From Fibrobacter sp. UWB11 (GTDB lineage Bacteria > Fibrobacterota > Fibrobacteria > Fibrobacterales > Fibrobacteraceae), in the NCBI RefSeq assembly GCF_900143015.1, contig NZ_FSRT01000001.1, positions 868,001 to 932,000 on the forward strand: DNA of 64,000 nucleotides, given 5' to 3'. Under the pieces are notes generated by a model. That model ran no database searches. It was given only the letters and a program-made list of their open reading frames with translations, and was not told the origin of the DNA. A program made the translations under genes and the position numbers. Numbering within the stretch: position 1 is the stretch's first letter; every line of letters starts with the position of its first letter. Shown here one piece after another: positions 35,189 through 43,378 of the stretch.

Positions 35189-37108
35189 ATGTCTAATAAT
35201 ATCGCTGTTGATTTTTGTACTCAGACTGATTCTATTTCTGATAAGGTATATACCTTTTTAGGAAAGGTTTCTGGTGATAAGTCTGAAATTCATACTAGGA
35301 TTTTGCCAAGAACAAAAAGTGACCCAAGGAAACAAGACTACAAAGAACGCAATGCTGATTATGATAAAGCCTTGTCAATGCAGACGTTTGATCCTTTATG
35401 GATGTTAGCTCGCCAATGGCAGTATGGTCGTTTTCAAGGTGAAGATTGTGGAACTCCTGTTACGGCGACTGTTTATACTGTGAGAAAGTCTATTGATGGC
35501 AATGTTTCTGATACTCCGTTAGAATATGAAGTTGAAAAGATTAATTATGAAATGACTCCATATGTTCGTGTAGAATCGGCTATGTTCTTGAAAAAAATGC
35601 TGGTTCGAGCAAAACTTCAAAATCTTGTTTCTACACTTGAAAAAAAGTATCCTTTATCAAAATATATTGATAAATTAAAAAATGCAGAAAGTTTTGATTC
35701 TGAATCAAAGGCTTTAGAAAAACTTAAAGTCAAAAAAAATAAAGCACTAAATAAATTTTCTGTATTTTATGCTAAACGCTCGTTTGATGGTTATGAAGTC
35801 TATTTGAATATTCTTTCAAATAGTCTTGGCCTATCTTTGCCAGATTCTATTCGGAAAAAGTATGTCGAGTGGTTCGAAAAGAAGTTTTTGCCGAACCATT
35901 CTGGTAAAGGTGCCTGGAATTCACAGAAGCTTGCGTATGAAGCTTCTATGAAGCAAGGCAATACGACTTATACAACCGATCAATATGCTTCTGGAACGCT
36001 GTCATGGTATTCATTTGACGCCAAAACAGAATCTGTAAACTCTGAGGCTGAAAAGAAATCTCACCCTGTTTTGACTTATTTCCCGACTCCAGCAACGTTT
36101 GCAGGTGCTCCAGCTCGAAGACTTTGGGAGTTTGAAAATCGAAAAGTTGTTATGGGAAATGGCAATATGGCTCCAGAATATATTGCTACGTCACTTATTA
36201 TGCAGTATATTAGTACGTATAATAATGACTGGATGATTACTCCACTTGAAACTGAAACAGGAACTGTTTTAGATGTTGAGTATATCCAAGTTAAAGACTC
36301 ATTTAATCAAGTTCGAACAATTAGGAAAAATGCAGAACTAATTGATAGAAAGAAAGCCTCTGTAGGTCCGACCGATCGATGGTGTCTTTTTGGCTCAAGT
36401 CGTTCTGATGCCTATTATAATAGGGATTTCTCGTGCAATGAAGGGTTACTTTTCCCTCCAACAGTCCTTCGTTGTGAAGAAGGTCAACCAATTGAAGAAG
36501 TTCAGTTTTTGCGAGATGAAATGGCGAATATGCTATGGGGCGTAGAAACAAAGATTAACGATGGTTGTGGCGGATTTATGGATGGTAAGACGTTGTCTGA
36601 TGCCGTTTTTCAGGAAGTTGACAAGCAGCGAAAAGAAGACAAGAATGCTTCAGAAAATAAAGCAAAGTATTCTCTTTTAATTCAGAATAGGGTCCCGTTG
36701 AACTGGATTCCTTTCATTCCGCAACAGCTAGACAATGGCCGTGATATCATTTTCCGTCGTGGTCGAATGCCTATTTATTATAAGTGTGTAGACGATAAGG
36801 ATGATGATGGTTATAAGTCTGTTCGTCCATCTACAAATCTTTTAGCTATAGAAAGAGATGGTAAAAGGGTTAAACCGTTCTATATCAATGAAGAAGAAGT
36901 TGGCGGCTATGGTATTAAAGTTACCAAGACTCCTCAGCGAACAAGGTGGTTTATGGGTAAATCCTATAACTGGATTGGCAATCGAAAAATTGTTAGCGAA
37001 TATCAGGCTAATAGCGGCTTGATGTTTGATGAATTACTGAGAAATGAAGGCCGAGTTGTTGAAACGAAACGAAAAACATTACCTAATGAAAAAGATGAGG
37101 CAAAATAA
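35189..37108 (+). CDS. Conserved protein of the DUF6603 operon (DPLWMLARQWQ-type)
   Basis: A 639-residue soluble protein with GAGGTGA before its ATG. Residues ~65-95 carry the best-preserved motif, FDPLWMLARQWQYGRFQGED then CGTPV, known to me from hypothetical proteins that accompany the LRPWL- and PLRLETHF-type families. Other likely conserved pieces are PAPARRLWEFE-like APARRLWEFENRKV (near 308) and the C-terminal RWFMGKSYNWIGNR. No enzymatic signature is visible. The gene lies 15 bases after its upstream neighbour and 16 before the next, so all five genes are one operon. The role is likely structural, but this is inference. Confidence 0.8.
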   Translation: MSNNIAVDFCTQTDSISDKVYTFLGKVSGDKSEIHTRILPRTKSDPRKQDYKERNADYDKALSMQTFDPLWMLARQWQYGRFQGEDCGTPVTATVYTVRKSIDGNVSDTPLEYEVEKINYEMTPYVRVESAMFLKKMLVRAKLQNLVSTLEKKYPLSKYIDKLKNAESFDSESKALEKLKVKKNKALNKFSVFYAKRSFDGYEVYLNILSNSLGLSLPDSIRKKYVEWFEKKFLPNHSGKGAWNSQKLAYEASMKQGNTTYTTDQYASGTLSWYSFDAKTESVNSEAEKKSHPVLTYFPTPATFAGAPARRLWEFENRKVVMGNGNMAPEYIATSLIMQYISTYNNDWMITPLETETGTVLDVEYIQVKDSFNQVRTIRKNAELIDRKKASVGPTDRWCLFGSSRSDAYYNRDFSCNEGLLFPPTVLRCEEGQPIEEVQFLRDEMANMLWGVETKINDGCGGFMDGKTLSDAVFQEVDKQRKEDKNASENKAKYSLLIQNRVPLNWIPFIPQQLDNGRDIIFRRGRMPIYYKCVDDKDDDGYKSVRPSTNLLAIERDGKRVKPFYINEEEVGGYGIKVTKTPQRTRWFMGKSYNWIGNRKIVSEYQANSGLMFDELLRNEGRVVETKRKTLPNEKDEAK

Positions 37109-37124
37109 AGAAAGGAAATGATTT

Positions 37125-39008
37125 ATGCGTAGATATGAAAATATTGGATTTTGTCCCAAAAATGTAAGCAATGACTTCAGCAATGGTATTCGTGGAATTT
37201 GCCATGATGAAAATTATTGGTATATAGCTCAAGGCCCATCTATAAAAGCTGTTCCGGTAAATAGTTTGGACAAGAATTTAAATTATGTCGAAAAATTTGA
37301 TAAATTTGTAGTTTGTCCTATTTTCCGCGATAATAATCAAAAACTTATTTCTTTTTATAAATATGGTAGGGCGAATTCATCAACTCCGTTAGGAATAAAG
37401 GTTGAAGGAGTTTGTTTTGGTGATATTGATTGCTACAAAGGTTATATATTCGCCCCTATTACCTCAGTAAATAATTATAATACACAAATCCTGATTATTT
37501 CGACAAAGACTTTTGATTGTGTATCATGCGAGATTTTGTACAAAAAAGATTCTACTCCGTTCCAAAAATTGAATTGGTGTGCTGTAAACCCTTTGGATGA
37601 GTGTCTATACGTAAGTGATGCTTATGTATCCACTTCTTTTGATGGACCGAGTTCGCCTGTTTTGGCTTTTAAAATAAATTTCAATAATATAGAGAGACGG
37701 TCTGGTACAGTTTTTTCTTGTGTTAATAGAAATGGGATAAAACTTGAACGGAAAGTTAAACTCAATTCAGAAGAAAGAGTGCCTTACATTTTAGATGCTG
37801 AAGTACGAGGCGGGTGTTTTGATCCGTTTGATACCTTGTATTTGAGTACGAATTCTAATCAGGATGATTATATTCGAAATAAGGCTTATTATTTATGGCT
37901 TGAAAAAGGTCGTCCGATTCAATCTATAGCTGCAAGTAAAAAAGATTGGCTTGATGCAAATTCTCAAATTGAAGATGCTACGGAAGCAGGCCGGCCTGAA
38001 CGTGAAGGGATAACAGCTTTTGAGTTAGATAGGGTTGACATTTCTACGAATGAACAGCATATTCGTGAAACAGCCTATTATATATGGGTTGCGAAGGGAC
38101 GTCCTTATCAATCTGAAGAGGAAAGAAAAAAAGATTGGACGAAAGCTATAAGACAGGTAAAAGATACAGTTCGATCGGGGATTTCTAAATCAGATGGTGC
38201 TGCCTTTTCTGCCGTTGCTTTTGTGAAAGCGGGCATGACTAAGTATACGGATGATAGTATAATAGACTTTTCTTTTGATGATAGTAATTTGGAAGAACCT
38301 GCTGGAATCACTTATTGGGATTTGAGGCGTTATTCGAAAGAAAATGAGTTTGGTAATACTTGGAATGATGGATGCCTGCATGCATTGAAACTGAAAAATA
38401 AAAACACTACATCAACTTCATTCTCTTTGCAAAATTATGTTTTGAGGAATCTAGAAACAACATCTGTAGTTTTAAATTATAAACCAAATCTTTTGACCAT
38501 TGAAAGAAATATAGCTTCAAATCGTTATTTTATCATGTGCCAATCTGAGCCTATCAAAGAATTTGCAACTTACGATGAAGCAAGTACGGCTTTGCAAATT
38601 TTGAAAAAATATAAAAGCATTATTTTGATGGGACGTTGTGCTTCAAATGAAGAAGAATATGATTTGTGCTATGATGTTCTTTATGAACGTGTTGCAGGAC
38701 AATCGGAAATAAAGAATGTGAAATTCGAAAGTGTCCATTTTGATAGTTTCCATGTTGATAATTTGCATAACGTAGTTGAAAATAAATGGAAAAGTGATTA
38801 TGAAGTTGTCTTGGAATTGAATGATTATGCAAAATTTAAGGAGTCGTACCAAAGGATTGCTCTGCCGGTACATAACACTTCGGTCGGTTCTTTGATTGAA
38901 GATATTATTGCAAATCATTCGAATTATACGATTGAAAATGGTGGTCGACTTAATTATATCAAGTCCTCATCAAAACGGCAAAGAGATACTCTTTACTGGT
39001 TTGATTAA
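37125..39008 (+). CDS. Propeller protein with two DUF2934-like insertions, last gene of the operon
   Basis: A 627-residue soluble protein. Residues 1-240 and ~370-420 match the C-terminal propeller-like domain of the two PLAT-PLAT proteins: IRGICHDENYWYIAQGP, FGDIDCYKGYIFAPIT, NWCAVNPLDECLYVSD, RGGCFDPFDTLYLST and EPAGITYWDL. Inserted into it are two helical motifs near residues 247 and 312 (IRNKAYYLWLEKGRPIQS and IRETAYYIWVAKGRPYQS, each followed by a KKDW and another helix). They fit DUF2934, a short domain of unknown role (RAY.LWE..GRP....W..A). Residues ~440-627 are beta-rich and unassigned. AAAGGAAA precedes the start; a terminator follows the stop. The shared propeller links this operon physically to the PLAT genes 26 kb away. 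Confidence 0.8.
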   Translation: MRRYENIGFCPKNVSNDFSNGIRGICHDENYWYIAQGPSIKAVPVNSLDKNLNYVEKFDKFVVCPIFRDNNQKLISFYKYGRANSSTPLGIKVEGVCFGDIDCYKGYIFAPITSVNNYNTQILIISTKTFDCVSCEILYKKDSTPFQKLNWCAVNPLDECLYVSDAYVSTSFDGPSSPVLAFKINFNNIERRSGTVFSCVNRNGIKLERKVKLNSEERVPYILDAEVRGGCFDPFDTLYLSTNSNQDDYIRNKAYYLWLEKGRPIQSIAASKKDWLDANSQIEDATEAGRPEREGITAFELDRVDISTNEQHIRETAYYIWVAKGRPYQSEEERKKDWTKAIRQVKDTVRSGISKSDGAAFSAVAFVKAGMTKYTDDSIIDFSFDDSNLEEPAGITYWDLRRYSKENEFGNTWNDGCLHALKLKNKNTTSTSFSLQNYVLRNLETTSVVLNYKPNLLTIERNIASNRYFIMCQSEPIKEFATYDEASTALQILKKYKSIILMGRCASNEEEYDLCYDVLYERVAGQSEIKNVKFESVHFDSFHVDNLHNVVENKWKSDYEVVLELNDYAKFKESYQRIALPVHNTSVGSLIEDIIANHSNYTIENGGRLNYIKSSSKRQRDTLYWFD

Positions 39009-39020
39009 GCATTCGAAAGT

Positions 39021-39052
39021 CGCCTGCGAAAAATTCGTAGGCGTTTCTTTTT
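39021..39052 (+). terminator. Terminator of the 18.5 kb operon
   Basis: CGCCTGCGAA pairs with TTCGTAGGCG (one G-T pair) around AAA, followed by TTTCTTTTTAT. Confidence 0.9.
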
Positions 39053-39077
39053 ATAAAGGCTAATTTTCTCCTCCCGC

Positions 39078-39106
39078 TTGATGAATCGTGAAATTTTTTC
39101 TATATT
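39078..39106 (+). promoter_or_regulatory. Promoter of the tRNA-Arg gene
   Basis: TTGATG and TATATT are separated by exactly 17 bases, and the TATATT ends 15 bases before the mature tRNA. The same TATATT -10 form recurs before other host genes in the window. Confidence 0.75.
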
Positions 39107-39121
39107 CGCATGCGCTAATTA

Positions 39122-39194
39122 GCCTGGTTAGTTCAGATGGATAGAACGAGTCCCTCCTAAGGATTAAACTCGCGTTCGACTCGCGAACCGGGTA
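39122..39194 (+). tRNA. tRNA-Arg (anticodon CCT)
   Basis: The cloverleaf can be folded by eye. The acceptor stem is GCCTGGT with ACCGGGT (two G-T pairs); the D stem is GTTC/GAAC; the anticodon stem is AGTCC/GGATT with loop CTCCTAA (anticodon CCT at 39156-39158, reading AGG); the T stem is TCGCG/CGCGA with loop TTCGACT. CCA is not encoded. It has its own promoter and terminator. It lies 113 bases from the end of the AT-rich block, a classic position for island integration. Confidence 0.93.
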
Positions 39195-39200
39195 TAGCAG

Positions 39201-39238
39201 AAGAGCCCCCTTTCTAGGGAGCTCTTTTCTTTTTTTCT
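39201..39238 (+). terminator. Terminator of the tRNA-Arg gene
   Basis: AAGAGC-c-CCC pairs with GGG-a-GCTCTT around a six-base loop, followed by TTCTTTTTTT. Confidence 0.9.
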
Positions 39239-39264
39239 TTCTCTAGATCCGGCGTATTACCGCG

Positions 39265-39807
39265 TTATTCCTTTGGTGCCATCGGTTTCCGCATTCCTGT
39301 CGCGCCTTTCGGCATCACAAACTTGATGATAATCGGCACAAAAATAAATATCAGCACCTGCGCAACGATAAAGCAAACGACTTGTGAATGGATGAACATC
39401 GGCAAGAACGGCGGTTTGTGTCCTGCGGGCATGAGCGCAAAGTAAACGAACGTGACCATTGCGGTCGTGATGAGCGGCGTGTAGATTAAGTTCGAGGCGA
39501 TTGATTCTATGATGTGCGCCTTTGGCGTGCGTGGTTGCAATTTAAATTTGCGGGCGAGGGCTGCATTCACCTTGGGCATCGGCACTAAAAGCCCGATCGC
39601 AAAACTTATCACGAAACTCAATGCAAAACAAGCGAGAAATCCGAAGACCGATGCCATTAGCGGCATCTCGGGTGGGCGTTCTGCCATTAGGTTCCCGGTG
39701 AGTGAAAGTCCAAGGCTCATCAAAAGCGCCATGATGAACGCTATCTTGATGCCAGTCTTTCTCATTTGCTTTTCGAAATCCGCCGGACGGATGTTTTGCT
39801 GTTCCAT
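39265..39807 (-). CDS. Four-helix membrane protein, unknown (DUF2798-like)
   Basis: A 180-residue inner-membrane protein. There are four predicted membrane helices near residues 20-40, 52-75, 105-130 and 142-165, arranged as two similar helix pairs with short charged loops. This duplicated design resembles DUF2798-type proteins, whose role is unknown; the match is weak. The ATG at 39807 has GGAG 6 bases upstream. An ATG four codons earlier has no ribosome site, so the shorter form is chosen. It is divergent from the PH-domain gene, with ~150 bases of shared promoter region. Codon use is host-like, showing that the AT-rich block has ended. Confidence 0.7.
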   Translation of the reverse strand: MEQQNIRPADFEKQMRKTGIKIAFIMALLMSLGLSLTGNLMAERPPEMPLMASVFGFLACFALSFVISFAIGLLVPMPKVNAALARKFKLQPRTPKAHIIESIASNLIYTPLITTAMVTFVYFALMPAGHKPPFLPMFIHSQVVCFIVAQVLIFIFVPIIIKFVMPKGATGMRKPMAPKE

Positions 39808-39961
39808 ATACGTCTCCATACACTAAAAGTTGATTTTTAAAAAAGGATATTCAATAATATATCATATTTTGGGGCAAAACTGTAAACAAAAACAAACGTA
39901 ATTTGTCGAAATTCCAATAAAAATTGTAATTTATTATGGTCCGTCATCCAGGAGTATTTTT

Positions 39962-40591
39962 ATGGACAACGAACTTAAACAGTTAATTGGCGAAGACGAG
40001 CAAATCATATACGCTGGTAAGCCCAACAAAAAGTGCTTCATCTTCGAAAGCATTTTTAATCCGTTGCTTCCGTTTGCATTGATTTGGGGCATTATTGATT
40101 TTGGTTTTATTGGTGCTTCGCTTTCTTCCAAAGATGAACATATCGGATTTTTCTTGGTCCCGTTCATGTTGCTCCACTTGATGCCGGTCTGGATTTACCT
40201 CGGCGGGGCGCTCTTGTCGTTTAGGCGTTACCAGAATACGAACTATATCGTTACGGACAAGGCTATATATGCGTCTGGAGGTGTTTTCAGCAAACACTAC
40301 AATTCAAAACCGTTTGCGGAACTTTCGCACGTGGATTTGCACCGCGGCATTTTTGACCAGTGGTTTGGCGTGGGGGATGTTATCACGACTTCGGCTCAGG
40401 CGAATCCTGTAACGCGGAACGGAAGGACGACTTCTACGAACGCGGGTATTTCTATCGATAGTATTTCCAATTACATCGAAGTCTACAACATCGTGAAAAA
40501 GCTCCAGCAAGATGTGTATGCCGATGTGATGTACCCGAATGATTTGCGCCCCAAGGCAAATCACGGATACAATACAAAGTATCGAGGATAG
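39962..40591 (+). CDS. Membrane protein with bacterial PH domain (DUF304 type)
   Basis: A 209-residue protein. The N-terminal segment (EDEQIIYAGKPNKKCFIFES) and the two membrane helices at ~32-52 and ~62-85 precede a bPH2-type domain: RRYQNTNYIVTDKAIYASGG, then ELSHVDLHRGIFDQWFGVGD. This is the usual layout of DUF304 proteins (helix pair, YxvTdkri strand, VdvrqgffdrlfG). Such proteins are linked to envelope homeostasis, but no specific function is known. AGGAG lies 7 bases before the ATG. The next gene starts 30 bases on and may be cotranscribed. Confidence 0.85.
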   Translation: MDNELKQLIGEDEQIIYAGKPNKKCFIFESIFNPLLPFALIWGIIDFGFIGASLSSKDEHIGFFLVPFMLLHLMPVWIYLGGALLSFRRYQNTNYIVTDKAIYASGGVFSKHYNSKPFAELSHVDLHRGIFDQWFGVGDVITTSAQANPVTRNGRTTSTNAGISIDSISNYIEVYNIVKKLQQDVYADVMYPNDLRPKANHGYNTKYRG

Positions 40592-40621
40592 TAAAAATCT
40601 GAATAATTAAGGAATGGGTAG

Positions 40622-41323
40622 ATGAATTTACGATATTTAATTTGTTGTTTGTTTCTTTTGACGGTCTCATTTTCTTTTGCTAATGATGACGAAAATCGTG
40701 AGATAAGAACGTATGAATTTCAATCTTCTCAAGAGGCTTTCTTGGATTTTGATCATCCTGTGAAAACGGCTTCTTTTATGTTTGACGCTGAACAAGCGGA
40801 AAATGCGCCTATAGCGACTATCTTGAATTTTTACTGGTGTTGGTCACAACGCGATGATTCTCCTCGTTGCAAAATTGAATTTTTAGATGAAGCGGGGAAG
40901 CCTATTCTTACGGGGAATGTGGTTCGCAAAAATGAAACGAATTGTTTTGGAAATCAGACGGAAAATTGTGAAGAATCTAGAGTCAGAATTACTCCGATGG
41001 ACAAATGGATTCCCCTTAAAAAAGAGGAACTTAAAAATTCCCTTGGTGATAAAATCGAACAAGTTAAATCAGTCCACATGTATCAAGATACCGAAACGAG
41101 CCTAGGCTGGGGAATTTTTGCGGGACTTTATGGTGCGATATTTGTGGCTCTTACATCGATGGTTGTAGAAATCCCCGTGTCGTATGCATTGGATGAAGAC
41201 TATAACTGGAAACATGTGGGCTTGGCGTCACTGGTAGGATTTGTTGGCTTTTCTACTTGGGGTGTGATTCGTATAGCGAAAAATCCTGATGCCACGCGAG
41301 TCGATGTGACAATTAAGTTCTAG
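40622..41323 (+). CDS. Exported membrane-associated protein, unknown
   Basis: A 233-residue protein with a signal peptide (MNLRYLICCLFLLTVSFSFA, cleavage before NDDEN). The mature part is a beta-rich domain (~20-155) with two Cys pairs, and the C-terminal region has two hydrophobic segments (~162-185 and ~200-220) that may anchor it in the membrane. I do not recognise a family. The stop codon overlaps that of the convergent GNAT gene by four bases, and no terminator fits between them. It probably follows the PH-domain gene in an operon. Confidence 0.7.
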   Translation: MNLRYLICCLFLLTVSFSFANDDENREIRTYEFQSSQEAFLDFDHPVKTASFMFDAEQAENAPIATILNFYWCWSQRDDSPRCKIEFLDEAGKPILTGNVVRKNETNCFGNQTENCEESRVRITPMDKWIPLKKEELKNSLGDKIEQVKSVHMYQDTETSLGWGIFAGLYGAIFVALTSMVVEIPVSYALDEDYNWKHVGLASLVGFVGFSTWGVIRIAKNPDATRVDVTIKF

Positions 41324-41757
41324 AGAACTTTTTTCATGCGCATGCATTCAAAAACGCCGCTGAGAATGGGCTTCTCGTCAATGAGTTTGTACCCAAGTTT
41401 CTCGTAAAAGCCTGTGGCTTCAGTGCGGCTGTCGATGATAATCTGTTTGTAACCACATTCAGTAATCCATTTTTCGGCTTCGCGGACCGCCATAGCACCG
41501 AGCTTTTGACCGCGGTATTCCGGCATGACGACTACGCGCCCAATCGTTGCCGTATCTGCGTCAATTTCGTAGAATCTGCATGTCGCTACAGGGTATTCGT
41601 CGTCCAGCAATACGATAAACTTTGTACCGTCGCAATCGTGCTCGTCGAATTCGTCTCGGAGCGAAATGTGATATGCTCTATTCATCGCCTGGATGCGCAC
41701 GCTGTACGCACCTGCGCGTTGCCTTTCTTCTGTTGCTCGGAGAACTTTAATATCCAT
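41320..41757 (-). CDS. GNAT family N-acetyltransferase
   Basis: A 145-residue enzyme that transfers an acetyl group from acetyl-CoA. The GNAT core is clear: strand 4 and the pyrophosphate loop are IGRVVVMPEYRGQKLGAMAV (R/Q-x-x-G-x-G/A form, here RGQKLG), followed by IIIDSRTEATGFYEKLGYKL, the usual C-terminal helix-strand unit. The short length and YPVATCRFYEIDADTA strand are close to the ElaA/YjcF-like branch. The substrate is unknown. It is convergent with the exported protein upstream, overlapping by four bases at the stop codons. Confidence 0.9.
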   Translation of the reverse strand: MDIKVLRATEERQRAGAYSVRIQAMNRAYHISLRDEFDEHDCDGTKFIVLLDDEYPVATCRFYEIDADTATIGRVVVMPEYRGQKLGAMAVREAEKWITECGYKQIIIDSRTEATGFYEKLGYKLIDEKPILSGVFECMRMKKVL

Positions 41758-41789
41758 TTGGTTGCCTTTGTGATTGCCGCAAAAATAGC

Positions 41790-42788
41790 TTAATCAAGCT
41801 TGTCGAAGAATATTGCTCCGTCTTGATTAACGGTCGTGATGGTGTGTGTGCCTTTGTTGCCCATGTCGTTGTAATGGACAAGGTATTTGCCATCGCCAAG
41901 AGGTTCGATTTTCTCGACTTCCTGGATGTCTGAGCCATCCTGAGCGTTGCTGCGGAACTTCCAAACGGCGTAGCCGCCACCATCGCTGAACTCGTTGTCG
42001 TACGCTTTTGAAAGCTCTTGGGCGAGACTCTTTGTGCAATACTTCGCAATGACGGAATCGTTCGCGAACTCGTTCCCGAAAATATGTTTGCTGTAGAACG
42101 TTTGGATTTTTTCTATGGCCTTGGAGTCTGCGCTGTTGCTTGTGCTCTTTTTTGATTCTTCTGGCAAAAAGCCGTGATCCTTGAATATTTTGAAAATCTT
42201 GATGTAGCGCTCGTCTTTATGTTTGCCGGGTACGATGGAAAAACGATTTAGGCGCTTGTCGTCAGAAACTTCAACAGAAATGCTGACAATGGAGAAAACC
42301 ATAGAAGAATATATTCCCAGTCGAACGCCTAAGTGTTCACCTAAAGGTCGAGATTCGACAGATTTTAAGTTGAAAACATCCAAAGCGATAAATTCATCGT
42401 AGATGGTTTTTGCTTCGTGAGGGGCTATCGGCTTGACTGATTCTTGTATATCGTCGCCAAGGCTGTTTTTGTTGGAAACTGTTTTATAGCATTTTGAAAA
42501 ATCTGGTGTTTCGCAAGTAAAGTCGAGAGCATATCCTCCCATATCGTCTGCATTAAGCGAATACCTTATGGAGAAAAATTTCCCTGCGGACATGGGCCAA
42601 AGTTTAAGTTCTCCTAAATTTATACCCAAGCTATGTTCGTCATCGTCATTAAATTCATGAAACGAGTCGAATATAATTCCAGTGTCATCTAGTTTGTGTA
42701 AAATTTTTTCGTGAAAGACTATTAAAGCTAAGAGGCCTAGTGCAAGGGTGCTAGAGACAGTAATCCAAATAAACTTTTTCTTTGACAT
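41790..42788 (-). CDS. Membrane-anchored protein, unknown
   Basis: A 332-residue protein with one N-terminal membrane helix (residues 5-25, after MSKKK) and a long soluble domain, probably periplasmic. Residues ~40-215 are beta-rich with one Cys pair (CETPDFSKC). After a Ser/Asn linker (~220) comes a ~100-residue C-terminal domain (IEKIQTFYSKHIFGN...CTKSLAQELSKAYD...) that resembles the small DUF3828-like/NTF2-like domains found in lipoproteins. Its start lies four bases after the stop of the L,D-transpeptidase gene, so the two are cotranscribed. I can assign no function. Confidence 0.7.
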   Translation of the reverse strand: MSKKKFIWITVSSTLALGLLALIVFHEKILHKLDDTGIIFDSFHEFNDDDEHSLGINLGELKLWPMSAGKFFSIRYSLNADDMGGYALDFTCETPDFSKCYKTVSNKNSLGDDIQESVKPIAPHEAKTIYDEFIALDVFNLKSVESRPLGEHLGVRLGIYSSMVFSIVSISVEVSDDKRLNRFSIVPGKHKDERYIKIFKIFKDHGFLPEESKKSTSNSADSKAIEKIQTFYSKHIFGNEFANDSVIAKYCTKSLAQELSKAYDNEFSDGGGYAVWKFRSNAQDGSDIQEVEKIEPLGDGKYLVHYNDMGNKGTHTITTVNQDGAIFFDKLD

Positions 42789-42792
42789 AATT

Positions 42793-43317
42793 CTAAGGCT
42801 TGATGGTTATCGGTGTTCCGTCTTTGACGGCGTCATAGATTTCTTCGATTTCGTCGTTTGTGACCGCGATGCAGCCGGCTGTCCAATCTTTCCATTTATG
42901 CCAGAATTTAAAGAGAAATGCGGGAATCTTGTTCGGATAGCCGTGGATCATGATGTCTCCGCCTGGCTCGTAGTTACCTTCTTTCGCGGCCTTGATTTGC
43001 TCTGCGTTCGGGTACGAAACCTTCAGCGATAAATGAAAAATGCTTTTGGGGTTGTGCTTCTCGATTGTGTAATTGCCTTCGGGCGTTTTGTTGTCTCCGG
43101 ATTTGACCTTCGCTCCCACGGGATTCTTGCCAAGCGAAATCCTGTACGTCTTGACGATGTTCTCGCCGCTTCGCAAGTGCATTTGGCGTTTCGCCTTTTC
43201 TACGAGAATGTTGTCGATAGGTGAGGAGAGCATGGGTTTGGGGGATTCCTTATCCGATGAACAAGATAACAAAAGAAATGTTAGTAAAAGTAGGAGAGGT
43301 GTTCGTGATATTTTCAT
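42793..43317 (-). CDS. L,D-transpeptidase (YkuD) lipoprotein
   Basis: A 174-residue lipoprotein. The signal ends in LLLLTFLLLSCSS, with Cys19 as the lipidation site. The YkuD domain has the expected motifs: DNKTPEGNYTIEK, then GGDIMIHGYPNK (His) and KDWTAGCIAVTNDEIEEIY with the catalytic Cys in T-x-G-C form. These enzymes cross-link peptidoglycan (3-3 links) or attach proteins to it in the periplasm. The length is typical of the small catalytic form without extra binding domains. It is the upstream partner of the membrane-anchored protein gene, suggesting a shared envelope role. Confidence 0.9.
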   Translation of the reverse strand: MKISRTPLLLLLTFLLLSCSSDKESPKPMLSSPIDNILVEKAKRQMHLRSGENIVKTYRISLGKNPVGAKVKSGDNKTPEGNYTIEKHNPKSIFHLSLKVSYPNAEQIKAAKEGNYEPGGDIMIHGYPNKIPAFLFKFWHKWKDWTAGCIAVTNDEIEEIYDAVKDGTPITIKP

Positions 43318-43378
43318 CAGAAGCTTTTGAAATGTTTATTGGGGGCGATGAAAGAGAAATAGTTAATTGGTTGGTAGA

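Larger units (their letters stand above)
6647..39008. other. AT-rich accessory block (candidate genomic island)
   Basis: All twelve large genes here use A/T-ending codons far more than the flanking genes, and none is housekeeping. The block contains shared modules (PLAT, a ~115-residue beta domain and a propeller), several enzyme domains and an 18.5 kb operon. A tRNA-Arg gene lies just beyond its right end. No integrase, transposase or att-like duplication of the tRNA 3' end is visible, so acquisition by transfer is inferred only from composition and position. Confidence 0.55.
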
